A DNA stretch of 64,000 nucleotides from Peribacillus butanolivorans (GCF_001273755.1 NZ_LGYA01000001.1:3303177-3367176); one strand, 5' to 3'; positions 1 to 8,963 are shown, counted from the stretch's first letter. Numbers and translations: made by a program. Notes: generated by a model not told the origin, from the sequence alone.

Positions 1-235
1 TCGTCATGATTTCAGTATTTTTGTTATGGATTAGCGAGTCAAGAATTCCAAGGATGTACTCTGTATCCGTCAACCCGTTCACATAGTAAAGATGTACATC
101 TTTTTTTAAGACCTTTATTCTTCTTACCCCTAAGTCAAAGCTGACGCCAAGACCGACTTTTTCTTCCATGAACGCGTCTACTTCCGCTACTCTATTCGGA
201 ATCGGTTTCATGTTTTGAGGATTTTCTGAAGCCAC
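1..235 (-). CDS. spoVAF: SpoVAF, GerA-family spore membrane protein (N-terminal part, runs off the window)
   Basis: Only the first 78 codons lie in the window. The translation contains [20 protein letters not shown] followed by [12 protein letters not shown], typical of the soluble N-terminal domain of SpoVAF and GerA-type A subunits. The chosen start is a GTG at 233-235, preceded by AAAGGAG eight bases upstream; an in-frame ATG at 209-211 lacks such a site. The gene overlaps the 3' end of spoVAEA by 44 bases, which implies translational coupling. In Bacillus SpoVAF sits in the inner spore membrane and assists germination signalling. Family is clear from synteny and motifs; the rest of the protein cannot be seen. 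Confidence 0.85.
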   Translation of the reverse strand, partial: MASENPQNMKPIPNRVAEVDAFMEEKVGLGVSFDLGVRRIKVLKKDVHLYYVNGLTDTEYILGILDSLIHNKNTEIMT

Positions 236-797
236 TATGACCGCTCCTTTCCAAAATAAGTTCCACTGCAAGCTTCGTGATTGGTGCTCCTTTTTTAAAA
301 TCATCTTGATGGGACATTTTCCCGATATCCCCTATCCCCACCACTATCGGAACATTTAATTCATCGATGCAATACACTGTATCGCCTGTTATCTTTCCTA
401 GTTCAAATTCCTGGGCCCCGTATTTATCAACTCCGTTTGGTGTTAAATTCCCATCCCGGTCAATACATACATCTACCTTTGTCCATTCTTCCCTCCTTGT
501 CTTTGAAGCAACTGCAATAACCCCAAGGACATCTATATCAGGATGGCCGGCAACCACCTTCATCGCCTGTTCTCCGTATCCTTCACCGATGAAACCACTA
601 TCATCAAACATAACCAGTACAGGATCATACTTTGCCTTTTTTATTAATTTAACTAGCTCATTGCCCGAATAACGGGATGGATTACCTTGGGACATAGAGA
701 TGCACCGTCCCCCTATTTCCTTAGCTACAAGCTGGACAGCCCGTTTTGCATACTCATCTCCATCCGTTATCATTATCACTTTTCGTTTGGTCACCAT
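192..797 (-). CDS. spoVAEA: SpoVAEA, soluble SpoVA-operon protein
   Basis: A 201-residue soluble protein beginning [17 protein letters not shown], matching SpoVAEA (about 203 residues in B. subtilis). It has no signal peptide or membrane segment. The start is ATG 795-797, preceded by AGAAGGGCC; an upstream TTG at 851 would add 18 poorly conserved residues and has no ribosome site. It follows spoVAB by 40 bases and overlaps spoVAF. In B. subtilis the order is AB-AC-AD-AEB-AEA-AF, so three genes normally found between AB and AEA are absent here. Its exact role is unknown; it is a forespore protein linked to spore germination. Confidence 0.88.
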   Translation of the reverse strand: MVTKRKVIMITDGDEYAKRAVQLVAKEIGGRCISMSQGNPSRYSGNELVKLIKKAKYDPVLVMFDDSGFIGEGYGEQAMKVVAGHPDIDVLGVIAVASKTRREEWTKVDVCIDRDGNLTPNGVDKYGAQEFELGKITGDTVYCIDELNVPIVVGIGDIGKMSHQDDFKKGAPITKLAVELILERSGHSGFRKSSKHETDSE

Positions 798-837
798 CTT
801 GGCCCTTCTTTCATCATCAGGAATAGTACTTAAGAAC

Positions 838-1260
838 TTACAAATCGACAAAATAAATCCATTGGAATAAAGAACCGGCTATCTTCCCTAATACGAGTGC
901 CATTAACAGATAAATAATCTTCTCTTGAATTCCGATTCGTTTAGAAAGAATCGGAAAAACATTCAATACTTCAGTCAAGGCAGCAGCCAGCATCCCATTA
1001 AAAATCCCATCTGCTAAGCCAATCGGAATTAATAAAAAATGATGCAGGAAAAATTTCGTTTCCTGTAAGCCTAACCATGTTCCAGCGACAACACCTGCAA
1101 TAATTGCTCCTTCATAGTAATGAATCATTTTCATCGTTTTCGTCAACTGAGTCAGTCTCGGTATCACTCCAAGTACAGTCAAAAACGCTACAAAACCGGC
1201 ACCTGTTGCAAAACCTCCAGCTAAACCGACAAAGATTCCGAAGATAATTTTACCTGTCAT
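838..1260 (-). CDS. spoVAB: SpoVAB, membrane protein of the SpoVA locus
   Basis: A 140-residue protein with several hydrophobic helices and the conserved stretch GSGFVAFL/GIIPRLTQL seen here as [19 protein letters not shown]. SpoVAB is normally about 141 residues. The start is ATG 1258-1260, which overlaps the end of spoVAA by 11 bases; an ATG at 1290 would add ten non-conserved residues. It belongs to the forespore operon that builds the SpoVA apparatus for calcium-dipicolinate movement across the inner spore membrane. The neighbour that follows is spoVAEA rather than the usual spoVAC. Confidence 0.88.
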   Translation of the reverse strand: MTGKIIFGIFVGLAGGFATGAGFVAFLTVLGVIPRLTQLTKTMKMIHYYEGAIIAGVVAGTWLGLQETKFFLHHFLLIPIGLADGIFNGMLAAALTEVLNVFPILSKRIGIQEKIIYLLMALVLGKIAGSLFQWIYFVDL

Positions 1261-1873
1261 CAAGATCGCGCACGTTTTCCTTATTTTCATTCATGGTGAC
1301 ATAACGGTCTAAATCCTGCTGGTAATTGAACATTTCAACTTCGAGCGGACTAGGTTCCTCATTAAAGCGTTTTTTAAAAAAGTGATTAAAAAATAAAATC
1401 ATTCCTATGCCAAGTCCGAAGCTATAAGGTATCTGTATTAATAGTGGCTTTTCATCTAGCTTCCCTGTTATTAACGTAAAGACTTTTTGATGGACTTCCC
1501 CCATACTGACATCAACATGGAAATTCATAATTGTCATCCCAGCTCCAATAAATAATAAGAACCAGACTAGAGCAAAAGTCAGGTAAGACATTTTCTTTTT
1601 TGAATATATGACTTCTATGATGGTCTGGGATGGCCCAAATGTCTGCACTTCAATTTGCGGATCCACTTTACGAATGGCCATGATAAGTTGAGCCAAATCA
1701 ATGACAATAATATTCTTATCTTCCTTCTTGACCGTTAATAAAAAGGTCTCTTCAATTATTTGAATCACTTCTTCAGGTCCGATTATCCTTGCAATATCTT
1801 TAATCCTCACCGTTTGATTTCCCTTTACTTGTACACGGTTCCTCATCCTGATATATACAACTGCCATTATCAT
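1250..1873 (-). CDS. spoVAA: SpoVAA, membrane protein of the SpoVA locus
   Basis: A 207-residue protein (B. subtilis 206) with a soluble N-terminal half and two hydrophobic segments, roughly residues 105-130 and 165-185, ending in a charged tail. Start ATG 1871-1873 has AAGG ten bases upstream; ATG 1865-1867 is the alternative. It is the first gene of the spoVA operon and is preceded by a good sigma-G-like promoter. In B. subtilis it follows sigF directly; here a purine permease gene lies between them. Its biochemical role is unknown; the SpoVA group acts in dipicolinic acid uptake during sporulation and release in germination. Confidence 0.87.
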   Translation of the reverse strand: MIMAVVYIRMRNRVQVKGNQTVRIKDIARIIGPEEVIQIIEETFLLTVKKEDKNIIVIDLAQLIMAIRKVDPQIEVQTFGPSQTIIEVIYSKKKMSYLTFALVWFLLFIGAGMTIMNFHVDVSMGEVHQKVFTLITGKLDEKPLLIQIPYSFGLGIGMILFFNHFFKKRFNEEPSPLEVEMFNYQQDLDRYVTMNENKENVRDLDDR

Positions 1874-1904
1874 CACATCCCGACCTTTTATTTCCTTATG
1901 ATAG

Positions 1905-1934
1905 TAGTATGGATTGGAAACACAGTGAAAATGC
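1905..1934 (-). promoter_or_regulatory. Candidate sigma-G promoter of spoVAA
   Basis: On the minus strand GCATT (1930-1934) and CATACTA (1905-1911) are separated by exactly 18 bases. The sigma-G consensus is GHATR-N18-CATRHTA, so the -10 is perfect and the -35 has one mismatch. It lies about 30 bases before the spoVAA start. spoVA operons are known sigma-G targets. By-eye call. Confidence 0.65.
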
Positions 1935-1983
1935 AGGAAGTAACGGATGTCCAAATATTACTAATACAAGGGTGAAAGAAAAC

Positions 1984-2018
1984 AAAAAAGACATGCTGAA
2001 TGACAGCATGTCTTTTTT
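1984..2018 (-). terminator. Terminator of the purine permease gene
   Basis: A perfect 10-bp stem (AGACATGCTG / CAGCATGTCT) with a 5-base loop, flanked by A and T runs on both sides, 16 bases after the permease stop codon. It separates the permease gene from the spoVA operon. Confidence 0.88.
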
Positions 2019-2033
2019 GTTTACATTATTAAC

Positions 2034-3332
2034 TTAATGAGTTGGGAAAAAAATCAGTTGAACTAAAAATATCAATCCAAAAATATAAATAAGTGGATGA
2101 ACTGATTTTCCTTTTCCACTAAATAACTTCATAAGGGGATATGTTATGAATCCAATTGCAATCCCCGTTGATATGCTTGAAGTAAGAGGCATCGTTAAAA
2201 TAATCGCAAATGCCGGAAATGCATCATCAAACATTTTCCAATTGACTTTAGCTAAACCTTCCATCATAAAACAACCTACGATAATCAAAACAGGTGCAGT
2301 GATTGCTGAAACTGAAGAAATGGCCGAGATCAATGGAGAAAAGAAAATAGATGCTGCAAACAAGATAGCTACCACCGTGGCTGTTAAACCAGTACGGCCT
2401 CCTGCTGCCACACCTGTGCTAGATTCAACATATGCTGTGGAAGGACTTGTTCCAAACAAAGAGCCAATTGTCGTCGCAATTGCATCTCCTAAAAATGCTT
2501 TTTTCGCACGAGGTATTTTCCCGTCCTTCGTTAAACCTGCCTGCTCCGTTACTCCAATCAATGTACCTGTCGTATCAAAGATTGTCACAAGTAAAAAGGC
2601 AAAAACAACTGAATATAGAGAGTTCGTAAAGACCCCAGAGATATCGATATCGAAAAATACCGGTGTAGGCGGCACAGATAGCACTCCATTAAAGTTGAGA
2701 AGACCGATAAAGTAGCCAATGACTGCCGTAATGATCATCCCAATAAAAATTGCTCCTTTAACATTGCGTGCCATTAAAATTAACGTTATAAATAAACCTG
2801 CAATTGCTAAAACTGTTCCATGTTGATGCAAGTCGCCAAGCGTAACCATAGTTGAATCATTCGGTACGACGATTCCCGCGTTTTTCAATCCGATAAACGC
2901 GATGAATAAACCAATTCCAGAGGTGATTCCATATTTTAATGAATTCGGAATGGCATCAATTATCATTTTGCGCAAGCTCGTTACACTTATCAATAAAAAT
3001 AACAAGCCTGCGATGAAAACTGTTCCAAATACGGTTTGGTATGAAAGACCTTGCGCACCAACTACACTAGCAAAATAAGCATTCAAGCCCATCCCCGGTG
3101 CAATCGCAATTGGATATTTTGCGACCAACCCCATAATAAGGGTACCTATAACAGCAGATATGACTGTTGCCATAAAGACTTGTTCAAATGGAATTCCGAT
3201 TGAGGATAATAAAGCCGGATTCACAATAAGGATATAAACCATAGTTAAAAATGTCGTAACACCCGCCATAACTTCAGTACGGACATCCGTCCCATTTTCT
3301 TTTAGGGAGAAAAACCTTTCTAAAAACATCAT
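2034..3332 (-). CDS. pbuO: Purine (guanine/hypoxanthine) permease, NCS2/AzgA family, PbuG/PbuO type
   Basis: A 432-residue polytopic membrane protein with about 12-14 hydrophobic segments. Family signatures include MAGVTTFLTMVYILIVNP near the N terminus, YPIAIAPGMGLNAYFA near residue 80, FDTTGTLIGVTEQAGL near 255 and STAYVESSTGVAAGGRTG near 300. These fit the AzgA-like purine permeases PbuG and PbuO, which import hypoxanthine and guanine by proton symport. Length matches PbuO (432). Start ATG 3330-3332 follows GGAGG; a second ATG follows immediately. Which paralogue it is cannot be settled here. It is inserted between sigF and spoVAA, has its own terminator and a possible PurR operator pair upstream. 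Confidence 0.85.
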   Translation of the reverse strand: MMFLERFFSLKENGTDVRTEVMAGVTTFLTMVYILIVNPALLSSIGIPFEQVFMATVISAVIGTLIMGLVAKYPIAIAPGMGLNAYFASVVGAQGLSYQTVFGTVFIAGLLFLLISVTSLRKMIIDAIPNSLKYGITSGIGLFIAFIGLKNAGIVVPNDSTMVTLGDLHQHGTVLAIAGLFITLILMARNVKGAIFIGMIITAVIGYFIGLLNFNGVLSVPPTPVFFDIDISGVFTNSLYSVVFAFLLVTIFDTTGTLIGVTEQAGLTKDGKIPRAKKAFLGDAIATTIGSLFGTSPSTAYVESSTGVAAGGRTGLTATVVAILFAASIFFSPLISAISSVSAITAPVLIIVGCFMMEGLAKVNWKMFDDAFPAFAIILTMPLTSSISTGIAIGFITYPLMKLFSGKGKSVHPLIYIFGLIFLVQLIFFPTH

Positions 3333-3640
3333 TTAGACCTCCAGATCTAAAGGAAACACCGATACAATCGTTTGCATGCGAAGACAAAGGTGTCCTAAAA
3401 TTGTACTGCATCTACACTTTTTTCAGATTAACCATATTCGTTGAATGAAAGATAAAAAACGAATGAAAAGCGCGACCTTTACTATAATATTCGTTTTTAA
3501 TTCTAAATTCAACTAAAAAATTTCATCCCCTCTCTTATTTCCGTAAATTCCCATTACCCTCAAACTACTATGGGCTCCTTTTTAATATGATTAGAGTCTT
3601 TTTACCTTTTCCTAAAACCCAAATTTTTCTCAAATCAAAT
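3333..3640. other. Permease upstream region, about 300 bases without a gene
   Basis: AT-rich DNA between the permease start and the sigF terminator. It contains a possible minus-strand -10 TACAAT (3400-3405) and the PurBox-like inverted pair described separately. No conserved purine riboswitch core was recognised and no open frame with a ribosome site was seen. Confidence 0.5.
3455..3498. promoter_or_regulatory. Candidate PurR operator (two inverted PurBoxes)
   Basis: AAAAACGAATGAA on the plus strand (3455-3467) and AAAAACGAATATT on the minus strand (3486-3498) form an inverted pair whose CGAA cores are 26 bases apart. The PurBox consensus is AWWWCCGAACWWT and pairs are normally spaced so that the cores lie 24-26 bases apart. 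The second box has two mismatches, the first four. B. subtilis pbuG and pbuO belong to the PurR regulon, which supports the assignment. Confidence 0.45.
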
Positions 3641-3678
3641 AAAAAAAACCACATGAATCACTGATTCATGTGGTTTTT
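3641..3678 (-). terminator. Terminator overlapping the 3' end of sigF
   Basis: Stem AAAACCACATGAATCA pairs with TGATTCATGTGGTTTT, followed on the minus strand by a run of eight T. The sigF stop codon (3658-3660) lies in the loop, so the last codons of sigF form one arm of the terminator. Confidence 0.88.
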
Positions 3679-4425
3679 CATCTGCTGGAGAATTTTCTTT
3701 TCCAGCCGTGACACCTGTACTTGGGATATGCCAAGTCTTGCTGCTACTTCCGATTGCGTCTGGTCTTTATAGTACCTCAGGAAAACAATTAGTCTTTCAC
3801 GTTCATTCAATTCATGGATGGCTTCTTTTAAAGCGATTTGGTCAAACCATGATGTTTCATTATTGTCAGCAATCTGGTCAAGAAGAGTAATCGGGTCGCC
3901 ATCATTTTCATAAACCGTTTCATGGATGGAAGAAGGACTTCGACTAGCCTCTTGGGCCATGATAATTTCCTCTGGTGACAGCTCAAGATGTTCCGCCAAT
4001 TCATTGACAGTTGGAACACGGCCGTACGTTTTTGAAAGTTCCTCTTTGGCTCTACGAATTTTATTTGCCATTTCCTTTAAAGAACGGCTTACTTTTACAG
4101 TTCCATCATCACGGATAAAACGTTGAATCTCTCCAATGATCATTGGTACAGCATACGTAGAGAATTTCACTTCAAACGATAAGTCAAATTTATCTACGGA
4201 CTTCAAAAGTCCAATGCAGCCAATCTGGTATAAATCATCCGGTTCATAACCTCGATTGAGGAATCTCTGTACTACGGACCAGACAAGTCTTAGATTGCTA
4301 TTGACAATCAAGTTTCTTGCGTCCTGGTCACCGCTCTGGCTGCGTTGGATTAAATTCCGTAATTCCTCATCTTTTAAATGGGGCTGGCCTTTTTTGCTCT
4401 TCTCTTTTTTAACCTCCACATCCAT
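3658..4425 (-). CDS. sigF: RNA polymerase forespore sigma factor F
   Basis: 255 residues, identical in length to B. subtilis sigma-F. Region 2 contains YQIGCIGLLKSVDKFD and FSTYAVPMIIGEIQRFIRDD (about 70-110); region 3 has VPTVNELAEHL; region 4 ends with QTQSEVAARLGISQVQVSRL, a helix-turn-helix that reads the -35. It directs early forespore transcription and is held inactive by SpoIIAB until SpoIIE dephosphorylates SpoIIAA. The start is ATG 4423-4425 with GGGAGA seven bases upstream; a TTG six bases earlier is less likely. It is the last gene of the dacF-spoIIA operon, 13 bases after spoIIAB. Confidence 0.97.
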   Translation of the reverse strand: MDVEVKKEKSKKGQPHLKDEELRNLIQRSQSGDQDARNLIVNSNLRLVWSVVQRFLNRGYEPDDLYQIGCIGLLKSVDKFDLSFEVKFSTYAVPMIIGEIQRFIRDDGTVKVSRSLKEMANKIRRAKEELSKTYGRVPTVNELAEHLELSPEEIIMAQEASRSPSSIHETVYENDGDPITLLDQIADNNETSWFDQIALKEAIHELNERERLIVFLRYYKDQTQSEVAARLGISQVQVSRLEKKILQQMKNHMNQ

Positions 4426-4438
4426 ATGCAAGTCTCCC

Positions 4439-4879
4439 TTAATTGCACAAAGCTCTGCTTGTAGTTAAGTGCTTTTTTAATCGAATGATCGTACCTTCAC
4501 CCTTATGGGAAATAATATTGATCTCATCCATGAAGTTTTCCATAATGGTGAATCCCATACCGGAACGTTCAAGTTCAGGTTTTGTCGTAAATAGTGGCTG
4601 TTTAGCTTCCTCAACGTCTTCAATGCCCAGTCCTTCATCACGGATGGTCAATTCTACAGTATCACCTTCAATAATCACGGAAATGTAGACCCATCCTTCC
4701 GGGTCACTCTCGTACCCATGAATAATCGAATTCGTAACTGCTTCTGACACGACAGTCTTGATCTCTGTCAATTCATCCATTGTTGGATCTAACTGGGCAA
4801 TAAAAGCCGCAACTGTAACCCTGGCAAAAGATTCATTTTGGCTTAGTGCAGAAAATTTCGTTTCCATTTTATTTTTCAT
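4439..4879 (-). CDS. spoIIAB: Anti-sigma F factor SpoIIAB (serine kinase)
   Basis: 146 residues as in B. subtilis. It is a GHKL-type ATPase/kinase: N box [14 protein letters not shown] (about 45-58), G1 box [11 protein letters not shown] (about 80) and the ATP lid [15 protein letters not shown] (about 103-117). It binds sigma-F as a dimer and also phosphorylates SpoIIAA on a serine. Start ATG 4877-4879, one base after the spoIIAA stop, with GGGGG nine bases upstream inside spoIIAA. The earlier in-frame residues belong to the overlapping spoIIAA region and are not conserved. Confidence 0.97.
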   Translation of the reverse strand: MKNKMETKFSALSQNESFARVTVAAFIAQLDPTMDELTEIKTVVSEAVTNSIIHGYESDPEGWVYISVIIEGDTVELTIRDEGLGIEDVEEAKQPLFTTKPELERSGMGFTIMENFMDEINIISHKGEGTIIRLKKHLTTSRALCN

Positions 4880-4880
4880 C

Positions 4881-5231
4881 TTAGGCAACCCCCAGTCTTT
4901 GCAAAGCGTTTTTTTCGGATAGTTCCATTTTAACAATTTTAAACAACCCTGACATCTCAAATAACCGCTTTACTGCTGGAGAAATTGCGCAGACGACCAT
5001 TTCACCCTGTTTATTGTTTACCTGCTTATAACGCCCTAAAATAACACCGAGTCCTGAACTGTCCATAAAATGTAGTTCTTCTAAGTTAAGAATAATGTGC
5101 TTGATGTTATGCTTTTGAATTGCTGCCTCTGCCTGTTTTTTCAATTTTTCTGCTGTATGATGATCTAAATCACCTTTGAGACGAATGCATAATACACGAT
5201 CTTTCGCCTCCATATTAATCGTAAGACTCAT
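4881..5231 (-). CDS. spoIIAA: Anti-anti-sigma factor SpoIIAA
   Basis: 116-residue STAS-domain protein. The phosphorylation motif [15 protein letters not shown] contains the serine (about residue 58) that SpoIIAB phosphorylates and SpoIIE dephosphorylates. Unphosphorylated SpoIIAA binds SpoIIAB and frees sigma-F. Start ATG 5229-5231 is preceded by AAGGAGG at good spacing. A sigma-H promoter lies just upstream, between dacF and spoIIAA, as in B. subtilis, where sigma-H and Spo0A~P switch on the operon in the predivisional cell. Confidence 0.97.
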   Translation of the reverse strand: MSLTINMEAKDRVLCIRLKGDLDHHTAEKLKKQAEAAIQKHNIKHIILNLEELHFMDSSGLGVILGRYKQVNNKQGEMVVCAISPAVKRLFEMSGLFKIVKMELSEKNALQRLGVA

Positions 5232-5266
5232 TATATACAGCCTCCTTCACTGTCTTATAAAGAGTC

Positions 5267-5296
5267 AAATTCTCTTTTTCTCCTGCAGATTCCTTC
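5267..5296 (-). promoter_or_regulatory. Sigma-H promoter of spoIIAA-spoIIAB-sigF
   Basis: Minus strand GAAGGAATC (5288-5296), 12 bases, AGAGAATTT (5267-5275). The sigma-H consensus is RNAGGAWWW-N11-12-RNNGAATWW, giving one mismatch in the -35 and a perfect -10. Position 36 bases before spoIIAA matches the known promoter of this operon. Confidence 0.75.
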
Positions 5297-5362
5297 TTCA
5301 TAGCAAAACTAGTGGGCATTCGCCTAAATTAGTACATTTATCAGGTAATGCGACAATTTATT

Positions 5363-6529
5363 CTATTTGACTTGAGTAAACATGCCGAAAGCCCGTTTAT
5401 ACAATTGCCACCAACTAGCTTTTTCAACAGTTTCCTTCGCAACAATTGGCGATTCGACATACACCTTACCGTTTTTCTTTAATTCAAGCGTACCAATTTG
5501 ATCGCCTTTTTTGATTGGTGCATTCAAATCTTTATTAAGAGTAATTTTTTTTGTGAAATCCTTCGCTGTTCCGTTCTTGGTTGTCAAAACTGAAATAGGT
5601 TCACTTGTTACTCCTATAACCATTTTCTTGTGACCTTTACTTACCTTTGATTCTCCTAACATCTCGCCTCGTTTATATATAGGGTATGTGATGTATTGTG
5701 AAAAAGCATAATCAAGCATTTTGGTAACCTGCGCATTTCGTTCCTTCGGAGATGCTGCTCCGAAAACGACGGCAATGACCCGCATATTCCCTTTTTTCGC
5801 TGTAGCCGTCAGGCAATACTTCGCTTCATTTGTAAATCCTGTTTTTAGCCCATCTACCCCGGGATAAAATTTCACTAATCGGTTCGTGTTAACAAGCCAG
5901 AATTTCTTTTCGGTATTTTCACGGAGATAGTCCTCATATGTACCCGTGAACCTTGTAATTGTATCGTATTTCAATAACTCCTTCGCCATGATGGACATAT
6001 CATAAGCCGAGCTGTAATGATCTTTAACAGGAAGGCCTGTCACATTTTGAAACTTCGTGTTTTTTAGCCCGAGATCTTTCGCTTTTTTGTTCATTTTCTT
6101 AACAAACTCTTCTTCAGATCCCGCAATGCGTTCCGCCATCGCCACCGATGCATCATTCGCCGAACCAATCGAGATGCCTTTAAGCATTTGCTCCGTGGTC
6201 ATTTCTTCACCTGGCTCGAGGAAGATTTGAGAACCACCCATCGACGCTGCATACTCACTTGTCCTGATTTTTTCCTTCATGGTAAGTTCGCCTTTATCGA
6301 TTGCTTCCATGATTAGCAGCATCGTCATGATCTTGGTCATACTTGCCGGTGAAAGACGATCATCTGCGTTTTTATCATACAATACGGTACCTGTATCCCG
6401 TTCAATTAAAATAGCAGATTTAGCATTAGCCGCTAAGTCGATTCCTTTATCTTCCGCTGCTTTTGTATGTGGGATGCTAAAACCAGCAGCTATTAATACG
6501 GTTAAAAATAGAGAAAGAATCCGCTTCAT
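5363..6529 (-). CDS. dacF: D-alanyl-D-alanine carboxypeptidase DacF
   Basis: 388-residue secreted low-molecular-weight penicillin-binding protein with an N-terminal signal peptide. Active-site motifs are SPASMTKIM (Ser and Lys of SxxK, about residue 62), SANDAS (SxN) and GLKTGFT (KTG, about 230). It trims the terminal D-Ala of spore cortex or germ-wall peptidoglycan. A C-terminal beta domain (PBP5_C type) and an amphipathic tail follow. Start ATG 6527-6529 has GGAGG eight bases before it; ATG 6533-6535 would place the site too close. It heads the spoIIA operon and has a forespore-type promoter. Confidence 0.95.
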   Translation of the reverse strand: MKRILSLFLTVLIAAGFSIPHTKAAEDKGIDLAANAKSAILIERDTGTVLYDKNADDRLSPASMTKIMTMLLIMEAIDKGELTMKEKIRTSEYAASMGGSQIFLEPGEEMTTEQMLKGISIGSANDASVAMAERIAGSEEEFVKKMNKKAKDLGLKNTKFQNVTGLPVKDHYSSAYDMSIMAKELLKYDTITRFTGTYEDYLRENTEKKFWLVNTNRLVKFYPGVDGLKTGFTNEAKYCLTATAKKGNMRVIAVVFGAASPKERNAQVTKMLDYAFSQYITYPIYKRGEMLGESKVSKGHKKMVIGVTSEPISVLTTKNGTAKDFTKKITLNKDLNAPIKKGDQIGTLELKKNGKVYVESPIVAKETVEKASWWQLYKRAFGMFTQVK

Positions 6530-6557
6530 CTCCATACCCTCCAATCTTTATATGATT

Positions 6558-6587
6558 TATTTTTTCCATTACACCCATTTTTATACA
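6558..6587 (-). promoter_or_regulatory. Candidate sigma-F promoter of dacF
   Basis: Minus strand TGTATA (6582-6587), 14 bases, GGAAAAAATA (6558-6567). It resembles the sigma-F pattern WGHATA-N15-GGHHANNHTH with a spacer one base short. dacF is a known sigma-F/sigma-G gene in B. subtilis. Confidence 0.5.
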
Positions 6588-6650
6588 AATAAGTTCATTT
6601 AAAGATAAATTTTGTAAATATAGGATTTATTAGGAAAATTAACACAAAAA

Positions 6651-6684
6651 TAAAAAGAGGATGCGCATAGGCATCCTCTTTTTA
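6651..6684 (-). terminator. Terminator of the deoB-pupG-pdp operon
   Basis: Stem AAAAGAGGATGC / GCATCCTCTTTT with a short loop, followed on the minus strand by a T-rich run. It lies 90 bases after the pdp stop and before the dacF promoter. Confidence 0.85.
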
Positions 6685-6773
6685 AAATCATGGGATTATT
6701 TTAGCTACATAAGCTAGCTAAGGTTACAAAAAGGTCACTCACTAAAAAAAAGAGCAACATTTTTGAAGTTACA

Positions 6774-8078
6774 TTATTCCATAATCTCTTTATAGATAAG
6801 CGTAGGTTTTTCAACTTTTTCTTTCGAGATAGATATGTTTTCATACAATTTTTCTTTTACTTCTGAAACATCTTCAAAATTACTGTAAATCGTCACTAGA
6901 GATTCACCTTTTGCCACGACTTCTCCGATTTTTTTACGGAGTACTAGCCCAACTGCTAGGTCAATTTCTGATTCCTTGGTCGCTCGTCCGGCTCCTAAAA
7001 GCATAGCCGCTGTTCCAACTTCATCGGCAACGATTTTTGATACATATCCATCTTCTTTTGCTTCAAGCTCAAAAGTATAGGCAGCCTGCGGAAGTTTTTC
7101 GGGCTGATCTACAACCGAACCATCGCCTCCCTGCGCTTCTAAGAAAACCTTAAATGAGTTAAGAGCAGAACCATCTTTAATAGCGTTTTCAAGCAGGGTT
7201 CTAGCTTCTTCAAGCGAGCTTGCCTTTTTAGCAAGGAACACCATATGACTGCCTAGTGTTAAAGAAAGTTCCGTTAAATCTTCCGGACCTTCACCTTTAA
7301 GCGTATCGATTGCTTCTTTCACTTCTAAAGCATTTCCGATTGCGTAACCTAGCGGCTGGCTCATATCTGAAATTACAGCCATCGTATTTCGCCCAACATT
7401 ATTCCCGATGCTCACCATTGCACGAGCTAATTCTTCTGAGTCTTCGAGAGTTTTCATGAATGCTCCTGCACCAGTTTTCACATCAAGTACAATTGCATCG
7501 GCACCAGCAGCGATTTTTTTACTCATAATTGAACCAGCAATCAAGCCGATGCTGTTAACAGTAGCCGTTACATCGCGCAATGCATATAACTTTTTATCCG
7601 CTGGTGTTAAGTTACCACTTTGACCAATGACAGCTATTTTATTTTTATTCACAAGTCGTATAAACTCATCATTTTCTATTTCCACATGAAAACCTGTAAC
7701 AGATTCCAATTTATCAATTGTTCCACCAGTATGGCCAAGACCGCGTCCTGACATCTTCGCTACCGGAACTCCAACTGCAGCCACTAAAGGTCCAAGAACA
7801 AGTGTTGTCGTATCACCAACACCTCCAGTGGAATGCTTATCAACCTTAACGCCTTCAATCATAGTTAAATCAATTTGATCGCCCGATTCAACCATAGCCA
7901 TGGTTAAATCAGCACGTTCTTGCTCATTCATACCTTTGAAATAAACGGCCATTGACCAAGCACTCATTTGGTAATCAGGAATCGTTCCATCAGTAAACCC
8001 TTGGATAATGAACTGAATTTCTTCCGTAGAAAGAGCCTTACCATCACGTTTTTTCTCGATTAGATCTACCATTCTCAT
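6774..8078 (-). CDS. pdp: Pyrimidine-nucleoside phosphorylase
   Basis: 434 residues, the normal length of Bacillus Pdp. It carries the thymidine/pyrimidine phosphorylase signature [17 protein letters not shown] (about 108-125) and [17 protein letters not shown] (about 80), which bind phosphate and nucleoside, plus [20 protein letters not shown]. It reversibly splits uridine and thymidine into base and (deoxy)ribose 1-phosphate. Start ATG 8076-8078 with GGGGAA upstream; an ATG two codons later is possible. It is the last gene of a salvage operon with pupG and deoB. In B. subtilis pdp sits elsewhere with dra and nupC, so its place here is a local difference. Confidence 0.95.
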   Translation of the reverse strand: MRMVDLIEKKRDGKALSTEEIQFIIQGFTDGTIPDYQMSAWSMAVYFKGMNEQERADLTMAMVESGDQIDLTMIEGVKVDKHSTGGVGDTTTLVLGPLVAAVGVPVAKMSGRGLGHTGGTIDKLESVTGFHVEIENDEFIRLVNKNKIAVIGQSGNLTPADKKLYALRDVTATVNSIGLIAGSIMSKKIAAGADAIVLDVKTGAGAFMKTLEDSEELARAMVSIGNNVGRNTMAVISDMSQPLGYAIGNALEVKEAIDTLKGEGPEDLTELSLTLGSHMVFLAKKASSLEEARTLLENAIKDGSALNSFKVFLEAQGGDGSVVDQPEKLPQAAYTFELEAKEDGYVSKIVADEVGTAAMLLGAGRATKESEIDLAVGLVLRKKIGEVVAKGESLVTIYSNFEDVSEVKEKLYENISISKEKVEKPTLIYKEIME

Positions 8079-8150
8079 ATTAGATTCCCCGCTTTTTTAA
8101 AGGCACCGCTACATTTAGCTGCGCTTATTTTATTTTAAATTTAAACTGTT

Positions 8151-8963
8151 TTAAATGTCCTTAACGATTTGTTTAACAAATTCCAGAAAACTACTCTTTA
8201 CTTTTTCCGTCGTTTCAATTACTTCTACATGTGACAACGGCTGATCCAAAATGCCTGCAGCCATGTTGGTAAGACATGAAATACCGAGTACTTTCATACC
8301 GCTATGTCTTGCCACAATAACCTCCGGAACAGTGGACATGCCGACTGCATCCCCGCCAAGAATCCTTGCCATTTTCACTTCTGCGGGTGTTTCATAGGTC
8401 GGGCCTGAATTCCCAATATAGACACCTTCTTTAATATCCATACCAAGCGATGAAGCAATTTTTTTAGCTTGAGCTCGCAGCTCTTTGTTATACGCTTCTG
8501 ACATATCAGGGAACCTAGGACCAAACCGCTCTTCGTTTGAACCAATTAATGGATTTGCTCCCATTAAATTGATATGATCCGTAATTAGCATCAAGTCTCC
8601 CGGTGCATAGCTTTCATTAACACTTCCCGCGGCATTAGTTACAATTAACTGCTCAACTCCAAGAAGCTTCATTACACGCACAGGGAATGTGACTTTCTCC
8701 ATAGAGTATCCCTCATAAAAATGAAAACGACCTTGCATAGCTACAACTTTTTTGCCGCTTAAAATACCGATGACAAGCTGACCTGCATGTCCCTCAACAG
8801 TTGATACTGGAAATTCCGGTATATCGTGATATGGGATCGTAATAGGATTCTCAATTTCATCTGCTAATACCCCAAGTCCCGAACCAAGAATCAATCCTAT
8901 TTCTGGAGAACCATCAATCTTACTTTTTATAAATGAGGCAGCTGCTTCTATTTTATTAAACAT
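8151..8963 (-). CDS. pupG: Purine-nucleoside phosphorylase (trimeric PNP type)
   Basis: 270 residues. Motifs of the trimeric PNP family are [14 protein letters not shown] (phosphate loop, about 24-37), [10 protein letters not shown] (about 80), [24 protein letters not shown] (about 110-130, contains base-binding residues) and [16 protein letters not shown]. It phosphorolyses guanosine, inosine and their deoxy forms, feeding ribose 1-phosphate to DeoB. Start ATG 8961-8963 with GGGGAGA upstream. It sits 17 bases after deoB and before pdp. Confidence 0.95.
   Translation of the reverse strand: MFNKIEAAASFIKSKIDGSPEIGLILGSGLGVLADEIENPITIPYHDIPEFPVSTVEGHAGQLVIGILSGKKVVAMQGRFHFYEGYSMEKVTFPVRVMKLLGVEQLIVTNAAGSVNESYAPGDLMLITDHINLMGANPLIGSNEERFGPRFPDMSEAYNKELRAQAKKIASSLGMDIKEGVYIGNSGPTYETPAEVKMARILGGDAVGMSTVPEVIVARHSGMKVLGISCLTNMAAGILDQPLSHVEVIETTEKVKSSFLEFVKQIVKDI

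Noticed and set aside
2146-2715. 189-codon plus-strand open frame within the purine permease gene
   Set aside because: Antisense shadow of a clear membrane-protein gene.
3333-3640. Purine riboswitch before the permease gene
   Set aside because: The conserved three-way junction core was not found; the PurBox pair explains regulation better.
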